A stretch of DNA of 64,000 nucleotides from the NCBI GenBank assembly GCA_031835245.1, contig JAVKOQ010000167.1, positions 1-64,000 of the forward strand, written 5' to 3'. This DNA is from Balamuthia mandrillaris. Its lineage: Eukaryota; Discosea; Longamoebia; Balamuthiidae. Below the pieces are notes generated by a model, which saw nothing but the letters and a program-made list of their open reading frames with translations, made no database searches and was not told where the DNA came from. Position 1 is the stretch's first letter, and the number at the start of each line of letters is the position of its first letter. The position numbers and the translations under genes were made by a program. Shown in pieces: positions 44,494-55,227 of the stretch.

Positions 44494-45432
44494 TTAGAAG
44501 CGCTTAGCGAGGCGTACGGCAGCACCGCTTCCCACAGTCACCGTCAAGTGCCAAAGGCGGCAAACCCACTCCGGAGCCCACACGGATGAAGGGTTGGTAG
44601 AGGCAAGAGCAAGAGCTTGTTCTTTGTGATGAACCTCCTCTTTACAGGCCCGCTGCAACAATAGTCGCAACGCTCGCTGTTCGTGTTCACCTTCCAGCGC
44701 TTTCAGCTGTCGGCTGTAATGCTCTTCCACAAAGCTTTCCACGGCATGAATTGTGAGGAAGAGAGCGTTCGGGCCGCCAAGTATCGTGGGCGTAGCACCG
44801 AGACTCCACCCAGCAACTTTCCACAAGGGAACCAGCCTTGTCCGTTCCCATGGAGGCACCAAGGCCTCCATCCACTCCAAGTGTTGCTTCTCTGTAGACA
44901 AGTGATTCTCTATGAACTCTTCCATTTCTTTCTGTCGTTGATGGGCAGGGTCGTCGTAGTTGCTGCCTCTCAGGAACAAGCGTCTCCTTAGACGAGCCGC
45001 TTGGTTTGCTCCTTTGTAAATCCATACAGCCCCTGTGGTACGGGCAAAACGTGTAAGCCTATCCCCGCTTTGGCTGACTAAGGTTCGTTGCTTGAACCAT
45101 TAATCATAGAGAGAAGGAAAAGAGAAGCGCCTGGCCTACTTACCTACTTCCCCTGCGTGGTCGCTGCGGAGCTCAGCTAGCATAGGAGCCGACAAGAGGT
45201 GCTTCTGGGCGAGCGCCCTCCCCAACAGCTCTTTTGACGGCACTTCGCTGCTTGCAGTCTGCTCGTTGCCGCTTGTGCCTACACTACAATAGGACCGCCG
45301 CCGCTGGTAGCAGTGGTTAAGAGGAGGATTAACCATAGCCCTGCTGTTAGTGCCGAGGAGACTTGGTACGGCTGTCCGGAGCGTTGTCTCTGTGCAACAG
45401 CACAGTCTAAGCACCCTCGCTTGCATCAGCAT
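44494..45432 (-). CDS. COQ7: 5-demethoxyubiquinone hydroxylase
   Basis: Mitochondrial di-iron hydroxylase of ubiquinone synthesis. ATG at 45432. The leader is basic and Ser-rich (CYQRRRSYCSVG), fitting import. The conserved core starts LRSDHAGEVG joined over one intron (about 45148-45036) to AVWIYKGAN. Iron ligands are visible: Glu in GEVGA, Glu and His in STEKQHLEWM, Glu in AVESFVEEHY, and Glu and His in CKEEVHHKE. The end matches the family C-terminus (GSGAAVRLAKRF). All key residues look intact and the length is normal. Confidence 0.95.
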
Positions 45433-45836
45433 CTTTGAGAAGAAGCTTCACTCAACGCAACTATTGGCTCATCTTTTTTTCGTGTTTTGGTTTTAATGAA
45501 CTTTCCCCTCAGAGCAGAAGAGTCCAGCTTGAGTAGAGTACATAAGAAGGGGGAGCTTCACTATTTATTTGTTAGGTTGTGGGGCAGCAGAGCAATGGTT
45601 GTGGTGTACATCACGGCAAAAAAATAAAGGTCACAACAAGAGAGCAAGGTAACAAAACACAAAAACACAAAAAGAAAAAAGTACAGGCACCACCACCATC
45701 ACCACTGTCAGCAATGCACGTGCGCATCAATGCACAGGCCACATTCGCAGTGGCAAAAGTGTTTCAAAAAAAAAAAAACAAAAAAACAATCACCAATAAA
45801 CCAAAAAAAGAGAAGAGATGGGTAGATTGCTACCAC
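45433..45836. other. COQ7 upstream region and kinase 3' UTR
   Basis: 404 bases with A-runs and no exon that I can support. No obvious core promoter motif. Confidence 0.5.
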
Positions 45837-47452
45837 TCAAAAGCCAATGCTTTGCATTGCATTGTTCAAAAAGACTGTGTGTATGGAATGCGTCAGCTTT
45901 TGATTGGAATTAGCCTTCTCGGTGATGAACGGATGCTATACCCAGAAGGGTATTGTCAGTGTCAGAAAGAAAACAGGGGGGGAGAGAGGAAGAGGAAGAG
46001 GAAGAGGAAGAGGAAGAGGAAGAGGAAGAGGAAGAGGAAGAGGAAGAGGAAGAGGAAGAGGAAGAGGAAGAGGAAGAGGAAGAGGAAGAGGAAGAGGAAG
46101 AGGAAGAGGAAGAGGAAGAGGAAGAGGAAGAGGAAGAGGAAGAGGAAGAGGAAGAGGAAGAGGAAGAGGAAGAGGAAGAGGAAGAGGAAGAGGAAGAGGA
46201 AGAGGAAGAGGAAGAGATGGAAGGGAAGAATACCTTAAGCAACTCTTCTGCACTTGGACGCTTTTCAGGGTCAAATGTGCAGCACAATGAGAGGAAATCT
46301 AGTAACTTGGTCGAGTATTTGGATTGGTTTTTAAGTGAGGGAGCTCCTTTGGTTGCAGTATCAAACATTGCCTAACGCATACGACAAAACCACCGAAAGG
46401 ATGTGAGTTTTAAGAGGTGCCAACATACTTTGCAGCAAGACAATAAGATATAACGTACTTTGAGCGAATGCTGGTTGTAATAGGGAGGCTTTTTCTCCAT
46501 CATCTCCATAAGCACTGCCCCCAAACTCCAGATGTCGGCTTTACAGTTGTAAGGCTTTCGTTGGATAACCTCAGGCGCCATCCAGTATCGAGAGCCAGCA
46601 ATACCGCCAACTGTATCCTCCTCTTCTGACATCTCAGCACAAAGCCCAAGATCGGCTGTAGCATGATATGCATAACAACAAAAGCCCTTGAGAATACAAA
46701 CAAAATAACAACGTAAAAAAAAAAAGCACTTACCAAGCTTGACAACACCGTCCATGTTCAACAAGACCTGTTTTTTAAAAGACAGTTATTTTGATGTTTT
46801 TTGAAGGCATTCTTGGAAAAGGGTATGCTTACGTTATCGCTCTTAATGTCCCTGTGTACACGGTTCTGTTGGTCGCAAGAAATAGGGAACGTTATTACTC
46901 TTAACCGTAAAAAAACAAATTAGTAATAAAGGAGTACAGTACATCTTTGTGCAAGTAATGCAGGCCACGCAGCATTTGACCACAAATATTGGACATGTGA
47001 CCCTCTGGAAGGTTGGTGCCTTGTATGAGTGCCCTCAAAGAACCGCCATTGCAGTACTCCATTACCATCTACCAACGTGAAATTTGTTTTTGAGGGGAAA
47101 CATTCGGGGAAAAAGTAGAAGAAGGATGCCACACAAACCCATATCTTTTCTTCCCACAGGAAAGTATCCAGATAGGCCACGATATTTGGATGTTGACAAG
47201 ACTTAAGCATTTGTATCTCGTTGATGATGCCTTTGGGATCCTCTGCTAGGCCTTTCTTCAAGATCTTAACAGCTACCTGTAATTCGATTTGTATAGGGTG
47301 AGAACAAGGATAGAAAGAAGTTCCGGAAAAAGAAGACTAACTGTGCGGTTTTGAATCTTATCCTTGGCTGTCCAAACAGTACCAAAACCACTACGTAAGA
47401 TGATGAAGAGTAAGTAAGAAGAGGAGAAGAGGGTGAGAAGAGCGAAAGGGAG

Positions 47453-47499
<47 letters not shown>

Positions 47500-48940
47500 A
47501 AACCCGGAAGCAATTTCGGCTTTTTTAGCATAATAATTGGTAGGATTATCCTTCTGGAAAAGCTCTTCTTCTTCTTTACTCAGTTCATACTTGCCAACGA
47601 CAATAGTAGACCGGGCAGCGTGGACTTCTCCATCCAATGTGTCCTTTTTCTTGTTAACACCTTTTTTGAATTTTAGAGACGGTCAACAAATAATGCTATT
47701 CGAAACGCCTCGAAAAAACAAGAGCGGAGATACCTGTCGAGCCGATAGATTTTATCGCTTCGCCCTCTGTGGTTCGGACGCTTTTCTCACTAGTGCTGTT
47801 CTCCTGTCCGGCTTTTGGGTCTTCTTCACCGCCGGCTCGTTTGATGGATTTTCTTTTTTCAGTGGCAGCAATGACGGAGCCTTTCGGGTCACCTTTTGTC
47901 TTTTGCTTGTCTTTCTTTTTGGAAACGTTGAAAGAACCATTGTCGGGAGTGGTGCCGGAGCTGCCGCTTCTCTTTTTACTGAGCCACTTTTTGGTCTTGC
48001 GCTCTTGCTCTTCCTGGCCGGCCTCGTTCGGTTCGTTCTCTTCATTTGTGTCCACTCCTTCGTCCATTCCTTCTAGGCCGCTTCGCAGTTTCTTCTTCTG
48101 CTTGATGCTCAAATACTTTTCGGTCTTACTCCTAGCTTTTGTCCGCACTTCTGGCTCACCGTTTAAGGCTTGTTCGGCTTCCCCTCGCAATAGATTGGCG
48201 GTTGTATTCCTCCTGAGCCTTGGAGATAAGCCCTCTTTCTCAAGGTTTCTCTTCTCGAGGTTAGGGGTTGCGCTCCCTTTCTTATCTTTCTTCTCTTTCT
48301 TCTTTTTCTTTAGAGCCGAACCCTTCTTCTTTTTGTCTTTCTTGTTTCCTCGTTCTATCTCGTCGGTTGGCTCCTCCTCGCCCTCACTGCGGCCCACGAT
48401 CTGGTCCTTCGTCGCAGGGTCCTCTCCTCCTGTCAGATCATGCTCGCTCTTCGATCTTCCTCTGATTTGTTCCGACGAACTTGCTTCCAGAAGGCTGGGC
48501 GGAGAGGTATTGCTACGTTTGATCTTGACTCCGTTTTCCCCTTGAGCCTGCTCCTGGCCCGACTCAGAGCTGCCACCAGTGGTGGTCTTCTTCCGGAGGG
48601 AGCGCAGCACGTCTCGCAGCACGGTCTTGAACTCCTCCTCCTTGCGGAGTTGGAAGTACAGGCAGCTTACCAGTACCTCATAGTGCTGAATGGCCTCTGT
48701 TGGGGGGATCTTGGCCTCGTGTAACACCTCTCTGCAACCAAGAGGTAAGTCCTTTTGGAGCAACAAAGAAAGCAAGAAGGGCAAGAGCCATATTATTTTT
48801 TTTAAAAAAAAAAACATTAATGTCAGAGTCGAGGGAAAACAGAAAAGTTCAAGCAGAGAGGGACGTACGTTTAGAGGAGAAACATCGTATTCTTCCAAGG
48901 TGATGGGTTTGGCCTTCTCCTTTTTGTTACGCTTGAACAT
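45837..48940 (-). CDS. STE20/PAK-like serine/threonine kinase
   Basis: ATG at 48940. A short N-terminal helical region ([24 protein letters not shown]) precedes about 300 Lys/Glu/Ser-rich residues. No clear CRIB motif is visible. The kinase domain follows: gly-rich loop [49 protein letters not shown] (DLG instead of DFG), [38 protein letters not shown] and [14 protein letters not shown]. The last intron holds the hexamer array. Its far side opens HPFITEKAN, which completes the usual LLKHPFI ending, then a short tail to TGA at 45837. The domain is closest to PAK/MST kinases. With the RhoGAP and NCKAP1 genes it suggests Rac-linked actin control. Confidence 0.88.
45978..46216. repeat. (GAAGAG)n hexanucleotide array in the last kinase intron
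   Basis: About 40 nearly perfect GGAAGA units, pyrimidine (CTCTTC) on the kinase sense strand. The poly-Glu, Ser and Leu-Pro frames across it are artefacts, because the kinase splices LLK to HPFI around it. Confidence 0.95.
47466..47498. repeat. (GA)n in kinase intron
   Basis: GA run directly beside the donor of the gly-rich-loop intron. Confidence 0.9.
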
Positions 48941-49558
48941 GGTCCGATCAACTTTATACGCAGGCAACAAAGTTAACTACGCGATCTACGTTCGTCTCTT
49001 GCCTTGAAAGCTGCTTACAACGAAAAAACGAAAAATCAAAAAAAAAAACTGTCACTACCACCAACCTTCAAACAAAAGGTCTTGAGCTGCGTAATGTATG
49101 CCACCAAAAGGTAATGTTAGGTGGGGAGCCGCCACAAACTAGCAAACAAGAAAGAGTCAACCTCCCACACTTCACGTTTTTTCTGCGCCCAGCAGCAGTA
49201 ACGCCCAACGCTTTTTTTTGCGGGGGGGGGGGATTCGAAGAACAAAAAGCCGGACAAAAAGCCTTTGCGAGTAGCAAATGAACGTCACCGTAATTAGCCA
49301 AGGAAGGTGTCCAAGAAGCTCCGAGAGAAATACAAGAAAAAAGGGAACTGCTTCCCGCTTTCCCCCTCCAGTCAAAACAAAAACTCTGGAACACAAGCAC
49401 CACTAAGCCCACGGAGAAAGGGGGGTGACCTGGAGACAACCACTACCACTACAGGGAGGAGGTTGTTGTGCTGCACTGCCTTTAATTAGGTCTATGTCGA
49501 CACATAAGAGATCAACAACCACAGAAAGAGAAAGTGGTCAAAGAACCACAAAAGAAAA
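48941..49558. other. Kinase upstream region and MAU2 3' flank
   Basis: 618 bases, A-rich near 49020-49050, a run of G at 49222-49232, and no exon that I can support. Confidence 0.5.
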
Positions 49559-52500
49559 TCAAGGCCGGTGTTGTTGCTGCTGCTGATGGTGCTGGGGGTA
49601 CTGTGGTGGAAGTTGTTCGCCAGGTGGTGTTGCGGGTGCCGCTGAAGCAGCTGTTGTAGGGCTAGAATAAGCGAATCTTGGTGGTGATTGCATCAACGAA
49701 AACGGAGAGGAAGGGGCTGGGGCCTGTTGTGGTGAATAGTACTGCTGAGGGGAGGCAGCGAGTGCTGGCAAAGGATGCCCAAAATTTGGTGAACTAGCAG
49801 GTGGAAGTGGGGACAGAAGGGAGGTGGAAGAGGGTACAGCGTGAGAGGAATGCGGCGGAGTAGAAGAGGAAGCAGGGACAACCGATGTATAGGATGGAAC
49901 GGTAGGTGAAAGGGAGCTAAAGGCAGAGGAAGATGACAGAAAACGATAATACAAAGGAGAGGGGATGGGAGAAGGTGTAGCTGGGGTGGGAGGCTGCTGA
50001 CGAGGGGGTGTGGTTGGGGAAGGAGAGGGAGCAGATGTGGGCATTGAATGCGCAGAGGACGAAGGAGAGGAGCTACGTTGAAGAAGTTGGGAAGTTTGCT
50101 GTGACGAAGGCGTGAAAGGCGAGGGCACAAATTCCAGCTGCCGGGAAGATGATGTTCGATCATCTTCCTGTCTCATCACTCTTGGTTTATTCGTTATTCG
50201 TTGTGGAAGAGTCCCGCTTTCCGTAATAGGGGAGGAAGCGGAACCTGAGTGGGCAAGGGAACGAGCCGGAGAAGCCGGCACTATGAATGTAATCTGAGGA
50301 GAAGGGGAAGGCGAAGCGGAAGAGGCAGAGGAAGATGCATGAGTGGGGGCTCGACTGGGGGATGAAATAGGGGCATTGCGCTCACGGGAAGGGATTTCGT
50401 AGGTAAGAAGAGAAAAGAATTCGGGCTGGCGGGTGACCTCTTGCAAGATCTGGAGGAACTGCTGCTCATAGTCTTGTAGTTTCTTTTTGTTGTATTCATA
50501 GTTTTGGGTATCCTTGCTCTTATAGTAGAAGTCTTGATGATTCGAATAGATGAGAGTCCGTTTAGGCATTGAAAATATCTTACAGCAACCACAACAAAGC
50601 AAAAGAAACATTTCAAAAAAAAAAACAACAAAACAAACAACGTACTCGAGAAGATTTTTAAAGAATGAACCATAGAGGACAGGTCAGTTGAAGATGATGA
50701 CAAAAGTAAGGCTTGTTGGAGCATGGCAGAGCCCCTGGCCACATCATTTTCGGCCAAATACATTTCTCCTAAGATGTTGGCAGCCTGTGCTGTAAACTGG
50801 CTGTTGGCCATTGGTTTGGCCATCTTAACGCAAACTTGCTTGAGCTTGGCTCTAAATTAGGATACGATACGTGTCAGCAAAATAAAGGAGGAGAGCAAAA
50901 ATAGAGGATTACTTGGCGTCTGAATAACGGGATTGGTGTTTCAAGACCAGCCCTTCAAGCAACATGGAAGCCGCTCTCAGTGGTTGCCTCGCATTGTTAT
51001 TTAACTCATGACGGCAGCTCTCTAACAATTGAGCAGCCTGATGTACTAAATTTAGTGGCTTATAGAGTAATATAGAAATTGATAGCATACCAACTCCATA
51101 TCGCCTTTTCGGTAATAGGCGAGAAAGAGATAAATGATGTAAACAAGCTTATCCTCTCCTGGAGGTGTGGCCTGAGAGAGAGAATAAGCACAAAGAATTG
51201 CTGCGAAGTAAGGAGAAATATAATAACCGCAATAGCTCTTTTGAAATGCGCAACAGCATGGCACGGATGACCCACAGAGTAAGCAAAGAGACCTAAATTT
51301 GCATAAAGGATGTGTTCTCTGTCTTCAAAAATCTCTCTGAAGCATTCAACCAGAAAGATCATCTCTTTTAGTGCCTAGGTGCGACCAACGAGAGAGAGAG
51401 CGAAAATTAGCCATTATGAGGAAAGAAAAAGGCAAAGCTTATACCTCTAATGCGGCAGTAAGCATTGTGCTAGTTAAGCCCAAACAAACGGAATGGCCCA
51501 AAAGCATAAATTTAAGTTTGGCTATCGAATGGAGTAACGGCAGTTGGTCCTTATGTACATAGTAGACGTTGCGAGACCGACCTGCAAGAAAGCAAGTTAG
51601 AATGCTTCCAAAGGTTTGAATTAAGATAAACGTACTTAAAGTCCCTTGATACCGTTGGTATTGCTCTGTTTAGGGCCAAAAGAATTAGAAGAAGGTTATT
51701 ATCTACAGTAGCTATAAGTGAGTAAAGCAATACCATTGATGTAAGCCAATCCTTTGGTAATAGACTCTAGGCTCACTTTTACTTTGTTTCCGCGAACAAC
51801 AAGCGCATTAATGCAGCGTAACGTTGAATAGAAGGAGGTAGCGTCTAGCCACTCTAACGAGAGTCTGTTCGAGTGCAGGGAAGACTCCGCCGAAGAAAGA
51901 ATAAAGGCCTCTTCATACAGCTGAGATGCTTGAGAAAAATGGCGGTGCAGATCACCTGCAACTGCCGAATTGTCTCCTATCTTCAAAAGATGAACCATAC
52001 GTAAGAGGTAACGATAAAGATCCAATGCAGGATGTTGTGTTGCTTGTGTTGTAACGTGTGTCGATGCTGAAGAGGCTTGATGATTTGCATTCAGCAGGTC
52101 TTCTAGTTCAGATAGGGTATCTTTGGCTTTTTGATAGTCCCGTAAAATGAGTGATACGTGCGTTGCGGCAAGCAAAAAGAGGCACTGTTGGAGATAGAGA
52201 GGCTGTAAGTCTTTCTTGGCCTCGAAAATCAGAAAAGATTTTGGAGTACCTGAGCATCTGCATTTCCAAGCTGTTCGGCCTTCTTGAAACCTTGTTCAAG
52301 ACAGGAAAGAGCCTCTCTCCACTGTCTCTCCTTCTGTAGTAACTTGGCCAGCTCCATTTGAAAATAAAAGTACCACTGAGTCGCGCCTTTGCTGTGTATG
52401 CAACAGCAATGAATTCACGGAACGTTAAAGCAAGCAGACAGTATTGCGTCAACGACATACCTAAGTGATACCTCGATGCCCTTCTTCAGCTGCTGTCTGG

Positions 52501-53137
52501 CGTGAGGATAATTTGCTTTCCGTTGGTATATTTTATCCAGGTGGTGGTAGATTTGCAGCTCAAAATGGCCACTCGTGTGGAGCTAACGCAAAGACAAGAG
52601 AACAACGAGGTGGTTTGTAAGGAACAGAAGCAAAAAACCAACAGACAAAAATTACGAACCTCTTTGGCAAGGAGTAACTACCAGAGAAGCAAGATTTGCT
52701 TTGTCAGCAGAATAAAAAGAAGACAACACCAACAGAAGAACTAAACTTACCGAGCGCTCTAAGTGAGCCTTAGCTTCGTCCAAATTCAAAGTATATTTGA
52801 GCAACAGGTCCGCAATGCGAAGGCGAGTTTTCAGCTCAATGAGAGGATCCAGCGGGACACCGAAGTAGCCTGGCGCGTGGTCGTTCTGGACGTCAGCAAT
52901 AGCGGGAGCAGAGGAGATGGAAAGGAGCATGGTTGCTCCTGGTCCTGGTCTGGAACACTGGATGATGGTTTCCAAACACCGCAGGGACTCGATCACTCGC
53001 TGGCTGCGTAGAAAATGGATGGAAAGGGCCCACAGGGAGTAAATAGTGTCCGTGCAAAGGTCGTATGAGGTAGAGGTGACAGACGGGGCGTTTTCACCCC
53101 GTCCTTCACCCTTTTTTATTTCTTCTGGTTGCATCAT
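49559..53137 (-). CDS. MAU2: MAU2/SCC4 cohesin-loader subunit with Ser/Pro-rich tail
   Basis: TPR-type protein that partners NIPBL/SCC2 to load cohesin on chromatin. ATG at 53137. The N-terminus reads YSLWALSIHFLRSQRVIESLRCLE, then RLRIADLLLKYTLNLDEAKAHLERS, a close match to the start of MAU2. Many short TPR exons follow. The last TPR exon (QFTAQAANILGEMYLAENDVARGSAMLQQAL) splices at about 50640 into NFYYKSKDTQNYEY. The final exon adds an unusual tail of about 290 residues of Ser, Pro, Ala and Gln to TGA at 49559, absent from MAU2 proteins I know. Exon edges in the middle (51000-52600) are uncertain. Confidence 0.75.
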
Positions 53138-53245
53138 CAACCAAGGAGGAGGAGGCAAGCGTACCGCCGCTACTGCGACTGCTACGACTACTTTTTTTTA
53201 TTTCTCTTTTTATTCGAAATTTTTCCTAGAATTGAGTGAAAAATT

Positions 53246-53796
53246 TCACTCCCACTTGTGAACATCCCTCATGGTGAGTCGCTGCAGAGCGTACCAGCGG
53301 TTAAAGGCGCCAACAAACTGCAGGCTTTCTTCTTCGTCGCCAGCCACACCCACATAACACTTGGCCATCATGACCACGCCCAGATCTTGGAATGATGGTT
53401 GCAGGACCTTTTTCATGAGCGAGGAAGCCAACCCGTCCAAGAACTGGAAGAGTTTACCTCCTATAAAAAGACAAGGTTAGCTGCACAAACTTCATTGTGG
53501 CTGGAGAGTCAGAAGAACACCTTTTGTTCCGGTCTCCTCTTGCCGCATGTTGGCCATTTGCTCCTTCATCCATTGCTTGAAATAGGGGCCAAAGCTCTGT
53601 CTGGGAGAGCGTAAGGTTAGTCATGAACGCTCATGACCAAGAGGAGTGAAAGTGCGTTTTACCTGGTGGGCTTGGTCAAGAAAGCGACCACCACAACCGC
53701 CAAGAGGGCTCCCAGTAACAACAACATGAACTTCAAGTCCGATAGGGGAATACTAGAAGCGTTCCTCTCTCTTCGGCTGTACTCTCCGTATCCCAT
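53246..53796 (-). CDS. Small single-pass membrane protein, family not recognised
   Basis: Three exons: ATG at 53796, MGYGEYSRRERN, one hydrophobic segment (KFMLLLLGALLAVVVVAFLT), then SFGPYFKQWMKEQMANMRQEE, and a last exon (GGKLFQFLDGLASSLMKKVLQPSFQDLGVVMMAKCYVGVAG) to 53246. About 140 residues. The N-terminal segment could be an ER or mitochondrial outer-membrane anchor with the rest in the cytosol. Its start is 264 bases from the divergent gene at 54060 and its end is 109 bases from MAU2. Confidence 0.65.
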
Positions 53797-54059
53797 AATT
53801 TTTGTTCTAAACGAAAGGGACATAAATAGGGGCAACCAGGAAACTTCAGGACTATGCCTTAAACTAATGAGTAAGGAAAATACAGCGTGGGAGTGACGTC
53901 CCCGCATCGTGATCTTTATTCACACCCAATTTCTGGCGGGCACACAGGACGGCCCTCTGAGCGACCGCTTGCCTACTTTCGCAACGGACGCTCGAGTTCA
54001 CGGCTGTCCTCCGTGCAACTTCCATTAAAAAATAATAAGCACTTGGAAAGACAAAATAA

Positions 54060-55085
54060 ATGGATGCAGCGGCAAAAATATTATCCGCTACTTTTTTGGT
54101 AACCACTACCAGTTTGCTACATTCTCGCTACACTTTTCAGTCTTTTCACACTCGAACAAACAGAGCGGGCAGCACAGGAAAGGTCATGAAGAAAGGTTGT
54201 GGGAGAGGAAGTAGCTCATCGCGAAGTACCACTACTGCTGCAACTGGCCGCTCTCGGACTGTGTCCGTTGAGATAGACCCGAAACGGGATGGAGTGGGCG
54301 GAACGTTCCTGCAGGTCAGAGAGGAGCAGCCACAAGACGTTCATCAGGTAAGCCATTGATTGTTGCGCCACATTTGTACGACATGCTGGTGTAACCAAAC
54401 CAAAGCAGCAGCAGCAGTATCTTTACAAAGGCAGCATTGGACTGAAGCTCTGCACAGACTCACATGTGGAAGTGAGGGCCGACTTTCACGATGCACAAGG
54501 TTGAAGATATCACTGGAGTTGCTAAAGTAACTGGTGTACTTGTCCTGACACTTGCTGTGACTCGTTCTAGGAGGTTTTGTGGACTCGCTGAAGGGCGAAG
54601 TTCCGTTCATGGTGGTTGCCATCGATGAGCCTCTGACAGTTTTGCGTGACAACAGCACCCTCACCATCAACAGCGATTGTATCTTGCTCATCAGCACTCC
54701 TTCCTCTGTCAAGTAGGACAAAACCCATTCTCTCACCGTTGCATGAAAATCTCACTGCCTCCCAGTTACTACCACTTTCCAGATGCCACTACCAGACAAA
54801 GGCATATGGCCAACTTGATGGAGATCACGGAGAGAGGTCTGGAGAACGCACCGCTGCTCTTTTGGGAATCGTTGACTGCTGTGGTAACTTTCTTCACCAG
54901 TTTTTGTAAAGCTTAATGCTCCTTCCTGTTTGATCTTACCGGGCCGCTGGTCCTGACAGGAACGTCAAAAATACCAAGCCGACGCGCACAAAATAGATGC
55001 CTTGGCCAAGCGCTTTCGAAACATGCAACAGAACTTGCCAAGGGCTATTGATCCAGCAATACTTGCGTCCCCTTCCTTTATGTAA
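54060..55085 (+). CDS. Unknown protein, possibly organellar
   Basis: Five exons join in frame from ATG at 54060: a basic, Ser/Thr-rich start (AKILSATFLVTTTSLLHSRY, then Arg/Ser-rich), TVSVEIDPKRDGVGGTFLQV, YLYKGSIGLKLCTDSHVEVRA, GGFVDSLKGEVPFMVVAIDE, YYHFPDATTRQRHMANLMEI and a last helical part ERQKYQADAHKIDALAKRF. TAA is at 55083-55085. About 225 residues. I do not recognise a family. The leader has a mitochondrial look. The middle is probably beta-rich and the end alpha-helical. Confidence 0.6.
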
Positions 55086-55227
55086 ACAAGATACTGGAAG
55101 CAATAACAAAACAAAAAACAAGGGTACCCTTTATTTCCTCTGGTATAGCGTACATGTCCTTCTGAAACCTCCAGATCCTTATGTAAATAACTTTGAGAGT
55201 CGTGCCGGTACGTCCAAAAAAGTCATT

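Noticed and set aside
44154-44525. Val/Gly/Cys-Gly and His-Thr repeat frames
   Set aside because: They are translations of the GGGTGT array.
45953-46375. Open frames of pure Glu, Ser, Arg-Gly or Leu-Pro repeats
   Set aside because: They are produced by the GAAGAG array. The kinase frame on the minus strand splices around it to complete LLKHPFI.
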